From the NCBI GenBank assembly GCA_028015205.1, contig CM051513.1:47372841-47436840 (forward strand): a stretch of DNA of 64,000 nt, in the 5' to 3' direction. Positions 43,691-55,740 of the stretch are shown here, one piece after another; position 1 is the stretch's first letter; each line of letters begins with the position of its first letter. This DNA is from Mytilisepta virgata. Taxonomy: Eukaryota; Mollusca; Bivalvia; Mytilida; Mytilidae. The notes under the pieces are model-generated. The model was given only the letters and a program-made list of their open reading frames with translations, ran no database searches and was not told where the DNA came from. Position numbers and translations under genes: made by a program.

Positions 43691-44992
43691 TTAAGTGTCG
43701 GTAGTCTGTACTTGAAGTAAATATTTCTGTTTTTTTTCTAATGAAATTTGCCGATATTGCGTGGAGACACTATTTCACGATCTAAATATTTATGTATACA
43801 GAAATATACAAAAATACGGAAATAACAATTATAATTTATTCCCGTCGAAATGAAAGAAACGTGTTATTTTCACACGATGAGAATAAAGTTCGTAGGGTTC
43901 CTTAATGAATCACTTTTCTTTGTGTAGTAATCCCACCATTATTGACAGGACAATTGTAAATACTTTATTTTAAGTGAAAATTATATTGTCGATGTATGAC
44001 GCGACAAGAAACGTGAATCTGAACAATTTCATACATCAATTGATCACACCTATCAATCAATTATATATAGGTATAAATGTTACACATTACTTATGTTGTA
44101 TAAAAATCCAGTAAAGCAAGAAAATATTTAAACATATTTAACATAATAAATTTATAAATTTACTGCATGTACAAGTGTATTCGAAAGTACAGTAATATTT
44201 ATTGTACTTGATGCCGGTCTCGAGATGAGATTCGGATCGTAATCAGGATTTGGTCTTATAGATATATATAAGCACAACCATTATAGGGAAAACGGTAGTA
44301 TTTATTTTGCCATAGGGATAATAATACCGTTTTCAAATTTTCCCCACTTTTTAACAAAAACCCAGAGCCAACATTCATAGTCAATTAAAGTACTTTCACA
44401 ATAGTATTCAGAAATATATTTGAAAATGCATGATGACCATCTTCCTATTAAGCCAGCTTTACAAAACTAAGGTTAACGGTACTTTGTCGCCTTTTTCTGT
44501 GCAGTGAATACAAAATTTTAAAAAAATTGTCAAAATTCATTTTTACATCGATGTAAAATTCTTTCATATTTTTATACACCTAAATTCATCCCACAACTTG
44601 AAAAGATTTGCCTAGTTCACACTGACTTTTTTTTCAATCTAAAATGTTCTTATATTTTGACCTGGGTACACAATTGAGCAACCTAGTAACTGGAAAGTAA
44701 AAACTACCATTTTCCCTACTGGATAGTTATTTATTTATTTATTTTATTTTATTGTTTACTGTCTTATTTCATGAGTACTTTTAATAAATATTTCCCATAA
44801 CAACGAATATTCCGCGTTTATTATCAATGTGATATACACACGATATACTGTCGACGTCCTTATAATAAAAATGTTTAAGTATAAGGACGTGGATAGTATT
44901 ATATAGCACATTGATAAAAACAAATATGCAGAAGTCGGGCCCCTGTGGGCCATTTATCAATTTATATTGAGTAATTGTTATTTTATTTTCAG
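43691..44992. other. Spacer or 5' intron, no recognised element
   Basis: AT-rich; imperfect inverted words at 44,850-44,900 (TATCGACGTCC / GGACGTGGATA). No gene seen. Confidence 0.45.
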
Positions 44993-45028
44993 AAGCTAAA
45001 GGCAGCTGTTCAGAAAATATTTTGGAAA

Positions 45029-45069
45029 ATGGTGGCAAAATGAGGAATATAATCATTTTAGTTGTATAA
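45029..45069 (+). promoter_or_regulatory. Two overlapping upstream ORFs before the GTPase start
   Basis: ATGGTGGCAAAATGA (45,029-45,043) overlaps ATGAGG...TAA (45,040-45,069) by ATGA. The second ends two bases before the main ATG at 45,072. Such an arrangement may limit or route initiation through reinitiation. Whether both lie in the mRNA depends on the acceptor at 44,992. Confidence 0.45.
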
Positions 45070-45071
45070 AA

Positions 45072-45204
45072 ATGCCTTTGACTGATTCAGATTATGCTGC
45101 CACCTACAAGATACTAGTATTAGGGGACACAACTGTTGGAAAATCTTCATTACTGAGGTGCTTAACGGGACAAGAATTTATCTCGAAAACTCGTCCAACT
45201 GTTG
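45072..45204 (+). CDS. GTPase exon 1 (P-loop)
   Basis: Starts MPLTDSDYAATYKILVLGD and contains the GDTTVGKSS P-loop. It ends GTT G|GTAAAT in phase 1. AAA precedes the ATG, an acceptable Kozak context. Confidence 0.88.
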
Positions 45205-48200
45205 GTAAATATTGATTTAACATTTTTTCAAGACATTGGATTTAGTTTGTATGACTAGCGAGCCAACTGTTCAGTCATATTTTTTAAAAACAAAACCCAT
45301 CATGTTACAAACAGTTGCTTATCGTGTTCACTGGTATCAGTTTTATTTCAGTTTGCATAACTATCGTCCAGTCTATATATAGAAGCTGGTATGAGAGAGA
45401 GAGCAGTTTTACCCCAATGTTGGATCGCTCGAAACCTATCGGCCATGGTTCGAATTTAGATTTTTTGGGGGCAAAGTCATGCTCGAATTTTTCCCCAAAA
45501 AATCATGGCATCTTGTATAATTTTACATCCACCCACTCTATAAGCTCATATTTTTTTATTTTAAAATAATGTGTAGAGTATGAAAAGAAATGTCTTTGAT
45601 AAATGAAATAAAAAGGTTTAAACATTTGCGGAATGGAACGAAGATTTTGTATTAATAGAAAACAATAGCCTCAACTTTTATTAAATGTTTATCTACTCTA
45701 CATAAACGTCAATACATTTACTATATACTCTGTTTAAAACTGGTTGACCAGTAGATAGATAAATGATTTGTGTATTTAATTACAACAATATTCAAAGTAT
45801 GTTTTTGTTATTTTTGTTATAATAGGTATAGATTTTGTTCGGAGAACGTTTGAAGTTGATGGTGCTGTAGTTAAACTGAATGTTTGGTAAGTTGTCAAAG
45901 AAATTTACTGTGTTACACGTAGTGCAAATTCGGCTTTCAGTACGGACGGGAGGGTTATCGACGCAATCGTTGAAAGTACATCTAGGGTAGCTATTTTTAT
46001 TGTAATCAACTTGTCCTTCAGCTTAGTACCCAGATGTTTGAAATTTTCACAATTTTTATTGGTATATTGAAGATTTGCATTAAGGAGTATGATACCATCT
46101 GAAGAATTTTCTTATGACTATACATGTTGTGGAACTTATTCATTTTTTGTGAGAACTGTGCATGGAGGGTTCCTCTTCATTGTTTTTAACTCCTCATACA
46201 GATTTTAATCCAGATCTTTGGAACTTTAATTATGATCATATTGAAGACGCGCATGGCGAGCGGTATGCCATTGAAAGACGAATTTCAGTTTTTCTTGTTG
46301 CTAAACTTGGCCATTTTCACAAAACTTTTACCCCCTAAACCTGTAGGTACCTACCGTTGAAATAAATAGTTACTCTGCAATCCGTAATTTAGATATATTC
46401 AGCCACATACGGTCTCGCATGATTATGCTTGCTTTTCAATATTACGAAATAATTATACACCCCGAAAACACAGTTGGCGGGGGGGGGGAGTATATAGGAA
46501 TCAGCCTGTCTGTCTGTCTGTCCAGAATTTTTTTGTACCCGCAGTTTCTCAAATAGAGGTTAATGAAACTTTGCATACTGTCAGATCCTGCGCATGTGAA
46601 GTATGTCCTGGACCATAACCTTTTCCCATATTTTTATACCCTTTTGGAGATAGAAATTCTGTCTATCCCCCATTTTTTTTGTACCCAACGTTTCTCAAAC
46701 ATGCCTTACCAGAGGTTAATGAAACTTTGCATACTGTTAGATCCTAGTACGTAGATGTGCGCATGCAAAGTATGGCCTGGTCCAATACTTTTGCCCATAA
46801 TTTTATACCTTTTTGGACTTAGAAATTTATAAAAAATGGGAAAAAAAGATATTCTTTCATATTGTATAATAAAATATACCAAAATTATGTCTCATTTTAA
46901 GAATTATTCTGTTCAGTTATACCCAGTTGAATAGTGTACATGTGCCCATTTAATTTTAAATTTCTTTCTATAATAAAATTGGCGGTTTCTTATATGACGG
47001 GAGCGGAGGGCATTGAGGTTGCCACTTCCTCAGGCAATCCTAACCTCACTTGTTCTGTATTAAAAATTATAAAAATTGTTTTATATTTGAAACATGTTAT
47101 ACATGTGTACTTTTAAATTCAAATTTTGTCACTTTACATGTAAATATAAAAACGGTTCATGAAGCGTAAACTGCCTCAGTTTCGGTTACATCGTACAACT
47201 TTTTCCGGGGGCCTCGATGGCCGAGTGGTCTAGGTAGTTCATCCTGACTACTAATGATCCCTAGCCTGTCAACACGTAGGTTGTGAGTCCGAATCTCATC
47301 TGTGGCCGGGTGTGTTCGACTCCGATCTTAATTGACAAGGATTGCCAATTTTCCTACCGAAGGTTGACGGCTCTCTCCGGCTTCCTCCACCAATAAAAAC
47401 TGACCGCCGCGAAATAGCCAGGTGTGCTGAAAACGGCGTAGAAACCCAGCTAAACAAAAAAAAAAAAAAAAAAAACAAACAACATGTTCTAAAATTGAAA
47501 ACCACGCTGAAATAGCCTTACACAACTTAAGTATAAATTGTATAAATTGTAAAACCTTAAGCTATCACTACTAAAAACTTCATGTTTTTACTATTTTCAG
47601 GGATACAGCTGGTCAACAGAGGTTTCATTCGGTAACAAGAAAGCATTATAATGGAGTTCAGGTAAGTTACAAAAGAAAAAAATATCAAATCGTTTTCCAA
47701 CATTACTTTCCAAAAAAACCACACACACACATCTCTGCGAAAAGGAAAGGTCGGCTTGACATTTTACCTCCAAATACTTTTACAAACATTCGTACGGCTA
47801 AAATGAATACACGTTCCAGGTCATCTTTAAATATAGGATACTGAAGGCCGGAAATCAGTACTCACCTAAGCCTTATCGTTTGTTTAATGGGAACTTGTTA
47901 TCAGTGTTGACTGCATACCAATTAAAAAGGCAATGCACGTCATATTTTGAAATTTAAGATATAAAAAACTAGTAAGCATTATTGTTTAGTGGCCAGTTGA
48001 AGCCCGCCTCCGGGTGCAGGATTTGTTCGCTGCGTTGAAGACCAATTGGTGGTGTTTTCTGCACTTTGGTTGGGGTGTTGTCTCTTTGACACATTCTCCA
48101 TTCTGTGTATTATGATAATAAAAAATAGTAAATTTTCTTCCTTTTGAAATAAACGTTTTTGAAAGAAGATAATAAAAAAGTCTCAAGCCCTTGTTTCCGA

Positions 48201-51200
48201 AGGAACATGATTACAGTTGTCTCCCTTTGGAAGCTGGAATAAAAGAGTTCACTGACCATTGTTTTTCATTATCTGACATACTTCTATCAGCTGAGGCTGT
48301 CAGGCTGAACAGGTGTTTAAGTTTGAATTTTCATCAACGTTCTAAGATGAAGATAACTTAGATATTGATATGGTTGCAACTTTAATGTATGAACCTGACA
48401 ATCTCCAGTAAATTCAATTGATTTTCTTACAGGGGCGTAGCTCCATATATGCTAACACACAGTTGCGTGCACATCGGCGTGTTGGAAAAAAAAATGTAGA
48501 GCCAAAAAAAACCCTAAAAAAAATAATTGGAAAACAAAGTGTAGCTGTGGCTTTATAATTACTTACCATTTGAAATGTCATTTAAATAATTCGTGCTACT
48601 TTATAATAAAAAAAAATCCAGCAGTCTTATTCAATTGACGTTACGGACGTATTATTAGTAATAAAGTTCCTCAAGACAGAGGTAGCATGTTAGCAAGTAT
48701 TTTTGTTCTCTGCCAACTACACTTTTTGAGACACTTGATGCTGTAAATCCTGCATTATACCCTTCTATAGATACCATCTTGTGTATTATATTGACAATGC
48801 CGGTATCAAGTGCTAGTGCAGAGCGATCTTTTAGTGTACTACGACGATTGATGACGTATGTTCGATCAACAATGAGGAACGTTAGGTTGTCTTCGCTCGC
48901 ATTGATGCATATCCAGCGCGATGTCAAAGTTATGGATGAGTCCATGTCTGCATGCTAAGACACGGAGAACAGATTCTTGACAATTTTAAGTGAATTATTT
49001 CTAACAAAATAATGAAATCGACGTGTTGTTAGGTATTCAGTTACTCCCTGAAAACACCACAGAACGCACCATTTTGCGTCTAGTCAACAATATTTTTCTG
49101 TGCGTGTTTGGGAAGGGGGGGGGGGGGGGATAAACCACCACAGACGACCCTCAGCATTTGGGTTGCTTGCAGTTCATTAAGGGAAAGCTACGCCCCTGTC
49201 TTACATATGTATGAGTTCGACACGTAATTTATTTTTCTTTTTATATTTTATAACAGGAAAACCTTATGTTATGCAACTAGGCAATTCAGAACAATAAATA
49301 TCTTATTCATGACAACCTTAATTATATTTTCAAAATAATGTACAATAATGTACAATGATGTACATTGTGTTACATCGTCCATTGTATGTTGACAGGCTAT
49401 TCGACATTTCTTCTGCGCATACAGTTGATAATTTTCCAAAAAAATGTAAATTGAATCGATAAGACTATTCCATAAGTACCTAAACGAAGTAAAATAAACT
49501 GCTATAAATGAGAAAAATTCTTATTTAAAATTTAGATAAAGATCTGTAATCTGCCTGGGAAAAAGCTGATCACATAACATTATTTATCCTATCTTATGTG
49601 TATCACCTCTACCTGGGAATTACATGTGTATGCAATAAACCATTATCCGATGCTTTTATGCCTTCATTCATCGTAAATTCTTCTTGTTTTGCAGTTTCTT
49701 TCCTTTCTGAGTAGGTCTGTTCTGATGCTGCACATTTTAGCATTATAGTATGGAGTTGTACTGGTGTTTGTTAAATTGTTCATCTTTTCTGTTTACAATT
49801 GTTTTCATTAAAATAATAAGTATACCCATGTGATATGACGCTCTCAATTTTATATGCAATATTCTAATGAACACTAGTACGTCAAGATGGGATTTTTCCT
49901 ATACAACTTTGAATTTGTCGTTTGCATTTTTAGTCCCTTACCGGCAACGCCGAATTGGACTATAGTTTTGCACTCGGTTCGTCTGTCAGTTACACTACAT
50001 TTTTTCGGACATTTCATGCTTATAATGATGGGTTACAGATCAAGATTGAGTTTCACGCTGATCTAATAATTTATTGTGAGAGTTATTACCCTTAGAAATA
50101 GGAATTATTGCCAAAATAATAATTTTACGGACATTTTTTCAGGAACTGTTGTTTAGTATATGAGCTTTTAATAATGAGTTACAGATCAAATGTGAGTTTC
50201 AGGCTGGTTGGAAATTATTGTGAAAGTCATTGCCCTTGTAAATAGGAATTATTGCCGAAATAATAGTTTTGCGGACTTTTTTTGCAAACCGTTTACCAAA
50301 TGACCTTATTTTTGGTATGTGTGATTATAATGATTAGCTACAGATCGAATTCGACCTTCACGGTGATCGGATAATTATTGTAAGACTTATTGCCCTTAGA
50401 ATAGGAATTATTGTCAAAATAATAATTTTCCGGACATTTTTTCAGGAACCGTTTAACAAACTGATCTTATTTTTGGTATATGAGCTTTTAATGATGAGTT
50501 ACATATCAAGTGTGAGTTACAGGCTGATTAGATAATTATTGTGAAAGTTATTGCCCTTGCAAATAGGAATAATTTTTTAATAACAAACGGTTTTACCAGT
50601 TGATCTTAATTTTAGTATGTAGGCTTATAATGATAAACAAGTTTGAGTTTCAGGCTGATCAGGTTATTCTTGTGTATTCCTAGCAAACATAGTTTTAGGA
50701 TTTGTAGGAATCACTCTAGCTGTCCATACGTCCGCGTCCCATTCATACAGTCAAGGAGCATTTGTTGTTTTCTCACAGCTCAAGCCGGTAGGGGACATTA
50801 TATTGCTCAGCAATACTCTCAGAATGCTTGTTATATTTGAGATTTATCTATCGTTTAAGCTCACTTTGAATAACTTCAGAATGCACAATTTCATTGCAGG
50901 GTATTGTCTTGGTTTATGATGTCACAGACCGGAAGTCATTTCAACATTTGTCCTTTTGGATTGACAGTATTAATAAGGTATTGCATATATATATATATAT
51001 ATATATATTAATAGACAAAAACGTTGTTTAGTTGAAACTTGTATATTTATTGTGGATTGGGAAACAAGTTATACTAACTGATCCCTGAAATTTTCATCCC
51101 GAACGGGAATTGAAGCAGGGACCTTTGGCTTTGCAGTCAGATGCGCTAACCACTACATCACGGCGCCCTTGTTAAAAACTACTATCAGATACGACCAAAG

Positions 51201-54011
51201 CAGCCAGTGTTATAAAGTGTGGAAAATTTTAAGGATCAAAACAGAAATAAAAATAGCCAAATCACACCGAAGACGACACACTTGACACTTTGATTATTAC
51301 ATTTGAATAACTGCATTTATACGTAAGAAGAGATATGCAGATAAATCATTAGAGGTACAACATAGTTTTAGCAAAACAATTTTTTATTGTAATCGTGTTT
51401 AAAATAAAGTTCCTATCGCGTTTAATTGCTATTAAGGTCACAGTGGTGCCCTTTTTGTACTTTACCTCAATACCACTCTCAAGAGCGAATTGAACTGAAT
51501 TCAGTCTTTGAGAGATAATTATTTAACTGTCGATAGACATACTTGCAGTACGGACAAAACTTGAAAATTTAAATCACATTTGAACTTTATTTCAGGGAAT
51601 ATCACACAGTAAAAATAAATATGACACTGTCCCCGTGATGTTGGTTGGGAATAAGTCAGATTTACAAGATGAGCGGACGGTCAATGAAACCGAAGGAAAA
51701 GAGGTTGGTATAACAATGTTATGTTCTGATGTGTGAGGTAAAGGTTTTGCATGATAACACAGCAATGTTAGAAAAAGATTCTCGAATGGAATGCCATTAA
51801 TGGTATATGTTACCTTTTTTGGCGATTCTGGGAACTCTAACGAGTAAAAAAGTATAATGGCCTTCTTACTAAATTCACACATAAAGATACAAGATTCTTC
51901 TAAAAAGAATTTAACAAAATCACTGACTTTTATCAAAAACCGAAACATGCACTTCAAAATAAGGAAACAATCGAGTATTTTAGGGAGAGGCAAGGAAGAA
52001 GTGATCTTCTTTTCATGTGTTTTCTTCAAAATATATTATAATTTGATTCAGGTGATATACAATAATATTCTGCTATTTCATCATTTGTAGAGATAGTCTT
52101 TTTACCACATTTCGACATCAGCCTTAAATATCAAATTTAGTCTTTGCCGCTAGAGTTACAGCTCAATGGTACAAACGTAATATTTTATGCAAAAAGTTCA
52201 AATTATGAAATAATGGAAAACACATTTTCATTTTCAGCTGGCAAATAAGATTATGGCGTTTGACTTCATTGAAACTAGTGCCAAAAAGAATCAGAATGTG
52301 TTCATGGTATTTAAACGACTTGCCCAGTATGTCACTGAGTGTTTTGATCCAAAAGTGGTAAGATTATAACTTGGTTTGTTAAAAGAAAAAATCCTTATTT
52401 GGATAATATTTCCTGTCCCCTTGCTTGAAATTCCCAGATTAGTTTGATTTAAAATATAATACTTTAAACCGGGTGAAATTTCTGTTTAAACTTTGCTTTT
52501 AATTTAAATATCTCACAATATTTGCCTTTCAAAGTAATGGTGTAAGCACGAATTTGGCTTTTTGTATGCCCCCCCCCCCCCTTCCTTTAAAATATTGCGT
52601 ATCCGAAGTTTGCTGATAATTATCGAGATCATTGCCATGAGGATGTATGGAACAATCGTGTAATCTCTAAGAATCAAGTGGTAATTTACGGTTAACTTAA
52701 ATTACTATCGCTGATGATCATTGCTTTATTTTAAAATATACGTTGATTAACCAAAGACTTTTATTGAATTGAAGGTTTCACGTTCAAACAATAGACAATT
52801 CTGGCTATCCCATTCAGGAACAATTTCAAATGAGTATATGTGTGTAGAAAAAACACCTTTACCTTAAAATAAGATGCCAATAAATTGAAAATAAAAGATC
52901 ATCTGTAATACTAGTAATAAAATTGTGGGCTTGATTTCTTTTGGCCGTCCCACATAACAACTGCAAAAGATACAATTCAAATTTGAATGATTAAAGATGA
53001 ATGTGTTGTCTGAAATTTCACACGTTTAGGTAAAAATGCCGGAATTATTTGAATTAACTCGAACGGAAACAATATTCTACAATAAAACATGTTTCCACGT
53101 TTCGTCAGTCGTTACCACTTCTGATCTTATTTTAATTGTTCAGCTATACGGTGACCAGAGGTAACCAAACATAGTACTAATATCTACAGTAATTATACTG
53201 TAGTATACAGTTATTTAACAGAATTGAGGGATATAGCCATTTTATTTGTCCCAAGACACTGACTATTTTCACGACGCGTAGCGGAGGGAAATAGTCAATG
53301 TGTCGAGGGGACAAATAAATTGGCTTTATCCCGAAATGACTGTTAAATAACTGTTTTATTATACCGAAACACTTTACCGGTCAATAGTTTCCAGTACTAA
53401 TCACCGATAAAAAAATAGTAAAATTAATGTCTTGAATTTTATATAGAAGAAACATACTGAGGTATAATAAATGATATTATAAATCCATCTTTTTCTGATA
53501 CCCGTGTATTCACGGGTAGTCACCTGATTACTTTTATTTTTCATTTGCTTATATCTTGTTTTAGATGAAAAGCTATCATCCATACATGCTACGACCTCCG
53601 GAAATAATGGAAGAAAAAAGAAAACAAAACGAAATGTTAAAGAAGAAAAAGAAAAAACAAATGAAAAAGAAGAAAAAAGTCAAAGAACGAAAAAATAAAA
53701 ATGAATTTAAATATCTAGGAGAATATTCGACAGTGGAGTACACTAGTGCGAAAAATCCGAAAGTGGATATTATAAACAGCAGCAATGAAAGCCCTGAAGT
53801 TATTAGACAATCTAAAACAGGAAGGACCAAAATTTCTAAACTAAAACTTAATATTATTAAAAGGACAAACCGGAAAAAGAAGGAGAGAACAAAAAGACGA
53901 ACTATAGGGTTTCTGTGGAGAAAATATTTTCGGAAGAAAAGAAAAACAGAACACAGACATGATGAAAATGAAAATGAACGTACTTTAAAGCATTGTTGTG
54001 TCATAAGTTGA
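45072..54011 (+). CDS. Rab/Ras-type small GTPase with long lysine-rich tail and CAAX box, seven coding exons, 335 aa
   Basis: Exons: 45,072-45,204, 45,826-45,886, 47,601-47,661, 50,900-50,977, 51,596-51,703, 52,238-52,357 and 53,565-54,011. They join to 1,008 bases with one stop. G1 is GDTTVGKS (18-25), the switch I threonine is in TRPTVGIDF (T43), G3 is DTAGQ (66-70), G4 is NKSD (130-133) and G5 is ETSAK (159-163). The WDTAGQQRF stretch has Gln where Rabs usually have Glu; the catalytic Gln70 is present. Overall it is closest to the Rab8/10/13 style, but I cannot name the subfamily. After the G domain comes a 148-residue tail with long Lys runs (190-235 and 260-320) and a CVIS end, a farnesylation-type CAAX, preceded by a Cys that could be palmitoylated. 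Ordinary Rabs have tails of about 30-40 residues. Likely membrane-bound and held by charge plus lipid. Confidence 0.9.
45826..45886 (+). CDS. GTPase exon 2 (switch I to beta 3)
   Basis: Encodes GIDFVRRTFEVDGAVVKLNV, following the effector Thr. Acceptor TTATAATAG, donor TTTG|GTAAGT, ends in phase 2. Confidence 0.85.
45930..46300. repeat. Decayed dispersed repeat in GTPase intron 2
   Basis: CTCCTCATACAGATTTTAATCC, ATATTGAAGACGCGCATGG and a more decayed upstream unit resemble the 180-bp units at 12,975-13,275. Confidence 0.5.
46500..46830. repeat. 156-bp direct repeat, two copies
   Basis: GGTTAATGAAACTTTGCATA begins at 46,558 and 46,714. Both are followed by GATCCT..GCGCATG..AAGTATG and TTTTATACC. 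A TGTCTGTCTGTC run precedes the first. Confidence 0.75.
47207..47478 (+). mobile_element. tRNA-derived SINE, family A, copy 3, with poly(A) tail
   Basis: The head GCCTCGATGGCCGAGTGGTC has a tRNA Ser/Leu-like box A, and GTTGTGAGTCCGAATCTC serves as box B. The body ends in AAACCCAGCTAAAC followed by A20. It is the only copy of the three in plus orientation and lies in GTPase intron 2, just before exon 3. Confidence 0.85.
47601..47661 (+). CDS. GTPase exon 3 (G3, switch II)
   Basis: Completes W, then DTAGQQRFHSVTRKHYNGVQ. Acceptor CTATTTTCAG, donor CAG|GTAAGT. Confidence 0.88.
47975..48112 (+). repeat. Dispersed mussel-type repeat, copy 2
   Basis: GCATTATTGTTTAGTGGCCA, GTTGAAGACCAATTGGTGG and TTGTCTCTTTGACACATTC match 38,297-38,420. 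Confidence 0.75.
48430..49198 (+). mobile_element. Internally deleted hAT transposon
   Basis: CAGGGGCGTAGCT at the left end and AGCTACGCCCCTG at the right are a perfect 13-bp inverted pair of hAT type. TCTTAC is shared just outside or at the border on both sides (48,425-48,430 and 49,199-49,204), probably part of the target duplication. The element retains the transposase C terminus. It lies in GTPase intron 3. Confidence 0.82.
48738..48958 (+). pseudogene. hAT transposase C-terminal dimerisation fragment
   Basis: The frame reads NPALYPSIDTILCI, then TMPVSSASAERSFSVLRRL and RSTMRNVRLSSLALMHIQRD, ending at TAA 48,956-48,958. This is the conserved hAT dimerisation region (P-S-A-E-R-S-F-S-L-R). 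The catalytic part of the enzyme is missing. Confidence 0.85.
49931..50795. mobile_element. Non-autonomous element with inverted ends and 146-158 bp internal tandem units
   Basis: TAGTCCCTTACCGGC at the left and GCCGGTAGGGGAC at the right are inverted. Between them about five units repeat TTTTACGGACATTTTTTCAG, then GATTATAATGA..GTTACAGATC and TATTGCCCTT. It occupies the end of GTPase intron 3. Architecture is as in 55,741-56,515. Confidence 0.7.
50900..50977 (+). CDS. GTPase exon 4
   Basis: 26 whole codons, GIVLVYDVTDRKSFQHLSFW then IDSINK. LVYDVTD.KSF is the typical Rab beta 4/alpha 3 segment. Acceptor CATTGCAG, donor AAG|GTATTG. Confidence 0.88.
51085..51168 (-). mobile_element. tRNA-like SINE head or pseudo-tRNA (Cys-like)
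   Basis: The minus strand reads GGGCGCCGTGATGTAGTGGT, TAGCGCATCTGACTGCAAAG, then a TTCAATTCCCG box B-like arm. The anticodon position would be GCA. The 3' part does not pair with the 5' GGGCGCC, so it is not a functional tRNA. Confidence 0.55.
51596..51703 (+). CDS. GTPase exon 5 (G4)
   Basis: 36 whole codons holding VPVMLVGNKSDL, the guanine-specificity motif. The insertion before it (GISHSKNKYDT) is longer than in common Rabs. Donor GAG|GTTGGT. Confidence 0.88.
52238..52357 (+). CDS. GTPase exon 6 (G5)
   Basis: 40 whole codons including FIETSAKKNQNVFMVFKRLA, the G5 motif and last helix. Donor GTG|GTAAGA. Confidence 0.88.
53208..53353. repeat. Fold-back element with about 45-bp arms in GTPase intron 6
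   Basis: CAGTTATTTAACA...TTTATTTGTCCC (53,208-53,252) is nearly the reverse complement of GGGGACAAATAAA...TGTTAAATAACTG (53,307-53,353). The loop carries TAGCGGAGGGAAATAGTC. It lies about 200 bp before the last exon. Confidence 0.78.
53565..54011 (+). CDS. GTPase exon 7 (basic tail, CAAX)
   Basis: Acceptor TTGTTTTAG before ATG AAA AGC. The 148 codons are rich in Lys and Arg with almost no hydrophobic core, then KHCCVIS and TGA. A frame open across the whole exon on the opposite strand is a mirror of the lysine codons. Confidence 0.85.
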   Translation: MKSYHPYMLRPPEIMEEKRKQNEMLKKKKKKQMKKKKKVKERKNKNEFKYLGEYSTVEYTSAKNPKVDIINSSNESPEVIRQSKTGRTKISKLKLNIIKRTNRKKKERTKRRTIGFLWRKYFRKKRKTEHRHDENENERTLKHCCVIS

Positions 54012-55740
54012 AATATTTTTTTGGCACTGTGGTCTGTTATTTCAAATGATTGTCAACATACTATATAGAACAGTCCGAGTTTTCTCCGTTTTAAAATTGG
54101 TTTGTACCATAGGACGTTTGCGCACTCCATACATTGTATATATGATTATGTAATTTACCGATTCTGTGCCGACACGGCAATTGGTAGTGTTTGAGGACTA
54201 TTTATTTCCAAGAAAACTTTATTTCGTTTACATCAATAACAATTTTTCGGCTTGAAGAATTGATCATTTTACATAATTTCCTGTAATGAAATAATAGCAA
54301 CTGCTTTGCGTAAATGGCAAATTCGTGCCAACTTCTTTCATTGTGGCACTTCCTCTGATATTTTCTCAATGCTTGACAGTGGACGTAAAAGAACAATTCA
54401 TCCATCCATCAATGTGGCTGATTTACCACAACAGTGTCGAGTTGATAAACATAATGTTTGAAGGTAATTGTTCAAACAGCGAGATGAACAAGGTTTTCTC
54501 AGCGGAATATTATTTCAGTATTATAAGAAATGAAAAACTGTGTTTGAAATATTTCCCAATTTTATATATGTATTGCGGTCTCATGCCCAGAAAGTGATCT
54601 TGATCCTAGAAACTTTATTTACAGCATATCCATGGGCCTGGTATTTTTGGCGTCCCAGTCACAAAAATTTAGTTTTACAAAAAAATATTGTTTGATTTCA
54701 TATTATTTATAGTATAACTAATCGCTGAATTCAAATACCAGAAGTAAACAACGCGTGACCGAACTACGCAGTAAATCACGAGTTATTTAGAGCTGTAGTG
54801 CGGTAACAAGTTGTTTATTTCTGGCGTTTCAATTAAGCGATTTATAGTTATACCTATTTTTATTACATTGTAAAAAAATCTTGCATTTTAGCAAAAACAA
54901 ATTGAAATAAAACGGACTATGTCTTTTGATATATCTCCGCGGCAATTGTGACGTCACTTCCTAGACTTAAATACCGGCTATTTTTTCACATGTGATTTAC
55001 TAGATTTTCTTTTACTCCAATACTACGGTAAATCATCAGTTACAATGTAATTAATTTAAGTTAAGTCCGATAGGCAACATTTGGCGTAATACATCTTGCA
55101 AACAACACGTGAAGAACTCTTTAATTTGGCTGCTATTCTGTATATATTAGAGTATTTTACAGCTACACATCAAAAGCAGCATTTTTCTTGTTACAATAGA
55201 TTGAGAGAAGACCAACAAAAAGTGATCATGACATCTGGTAAAATCAAGTGTATATATGTTTCAGTTATTGTCAGATTTTTATGGAAACGGATTAATATAA
55301 ACTTCAGTAAGCTTGTGTCCAAATCCAAGTATTGTATTGTTTGTATGCTTTATAATTGCATGTTTATTTGAATAAATATGTTTAAACTAAAATCAAGTGG
55401 GAAAGTACATTATCCATGTAAAAACAATTTTCATCTCGGCATCCAAAAGACAAACGTGTATGAAAGTCAGTGATGGACTATACGCCCCCATGGAAAATAA
55501 TTTTACTGCCTTGGATTAGTTTGTGAATATACTTTTAACGTTAATAATTATTAATGTGTTCATGCATTTGAATTTATAAATATTGACATTTTACCAAAAG
55601 AGGCATTTTTAATAAAATTTAATTTAATATATTTTTAACATTATTTTGAAATACATGTATGGATATAAATAAAATAGAATGTTTTATCAGTTTCTGGTTT
55701 TTATATATATTTTATAATATACTGTATTTATATTTCTTAA
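54012..55740. other. Probable GTPase 3' UTR and downstream spacer
   Basis: AATAAA signals occur at 54,906 and 55,371. Small frames (54,325-54,597 and 55,096-55,371) have no recognised features. The rest is AT-rich. Confidence 0.4.

Noticed and set aside
47211..47300. Functional tRNA gene (Ser/Leu-like head)
   Set aside because: The acceptor stem and anticodon arm do not fold properly and the sequence continues into a SINE body with poly(A).
53576..54004. 142-codon frame antisense to the GTPase tail exon
   Set aside because: Lys/Arg codons read backwards give Phe/Leu/Ser; the sense frame has splice, stop and CAAX support.
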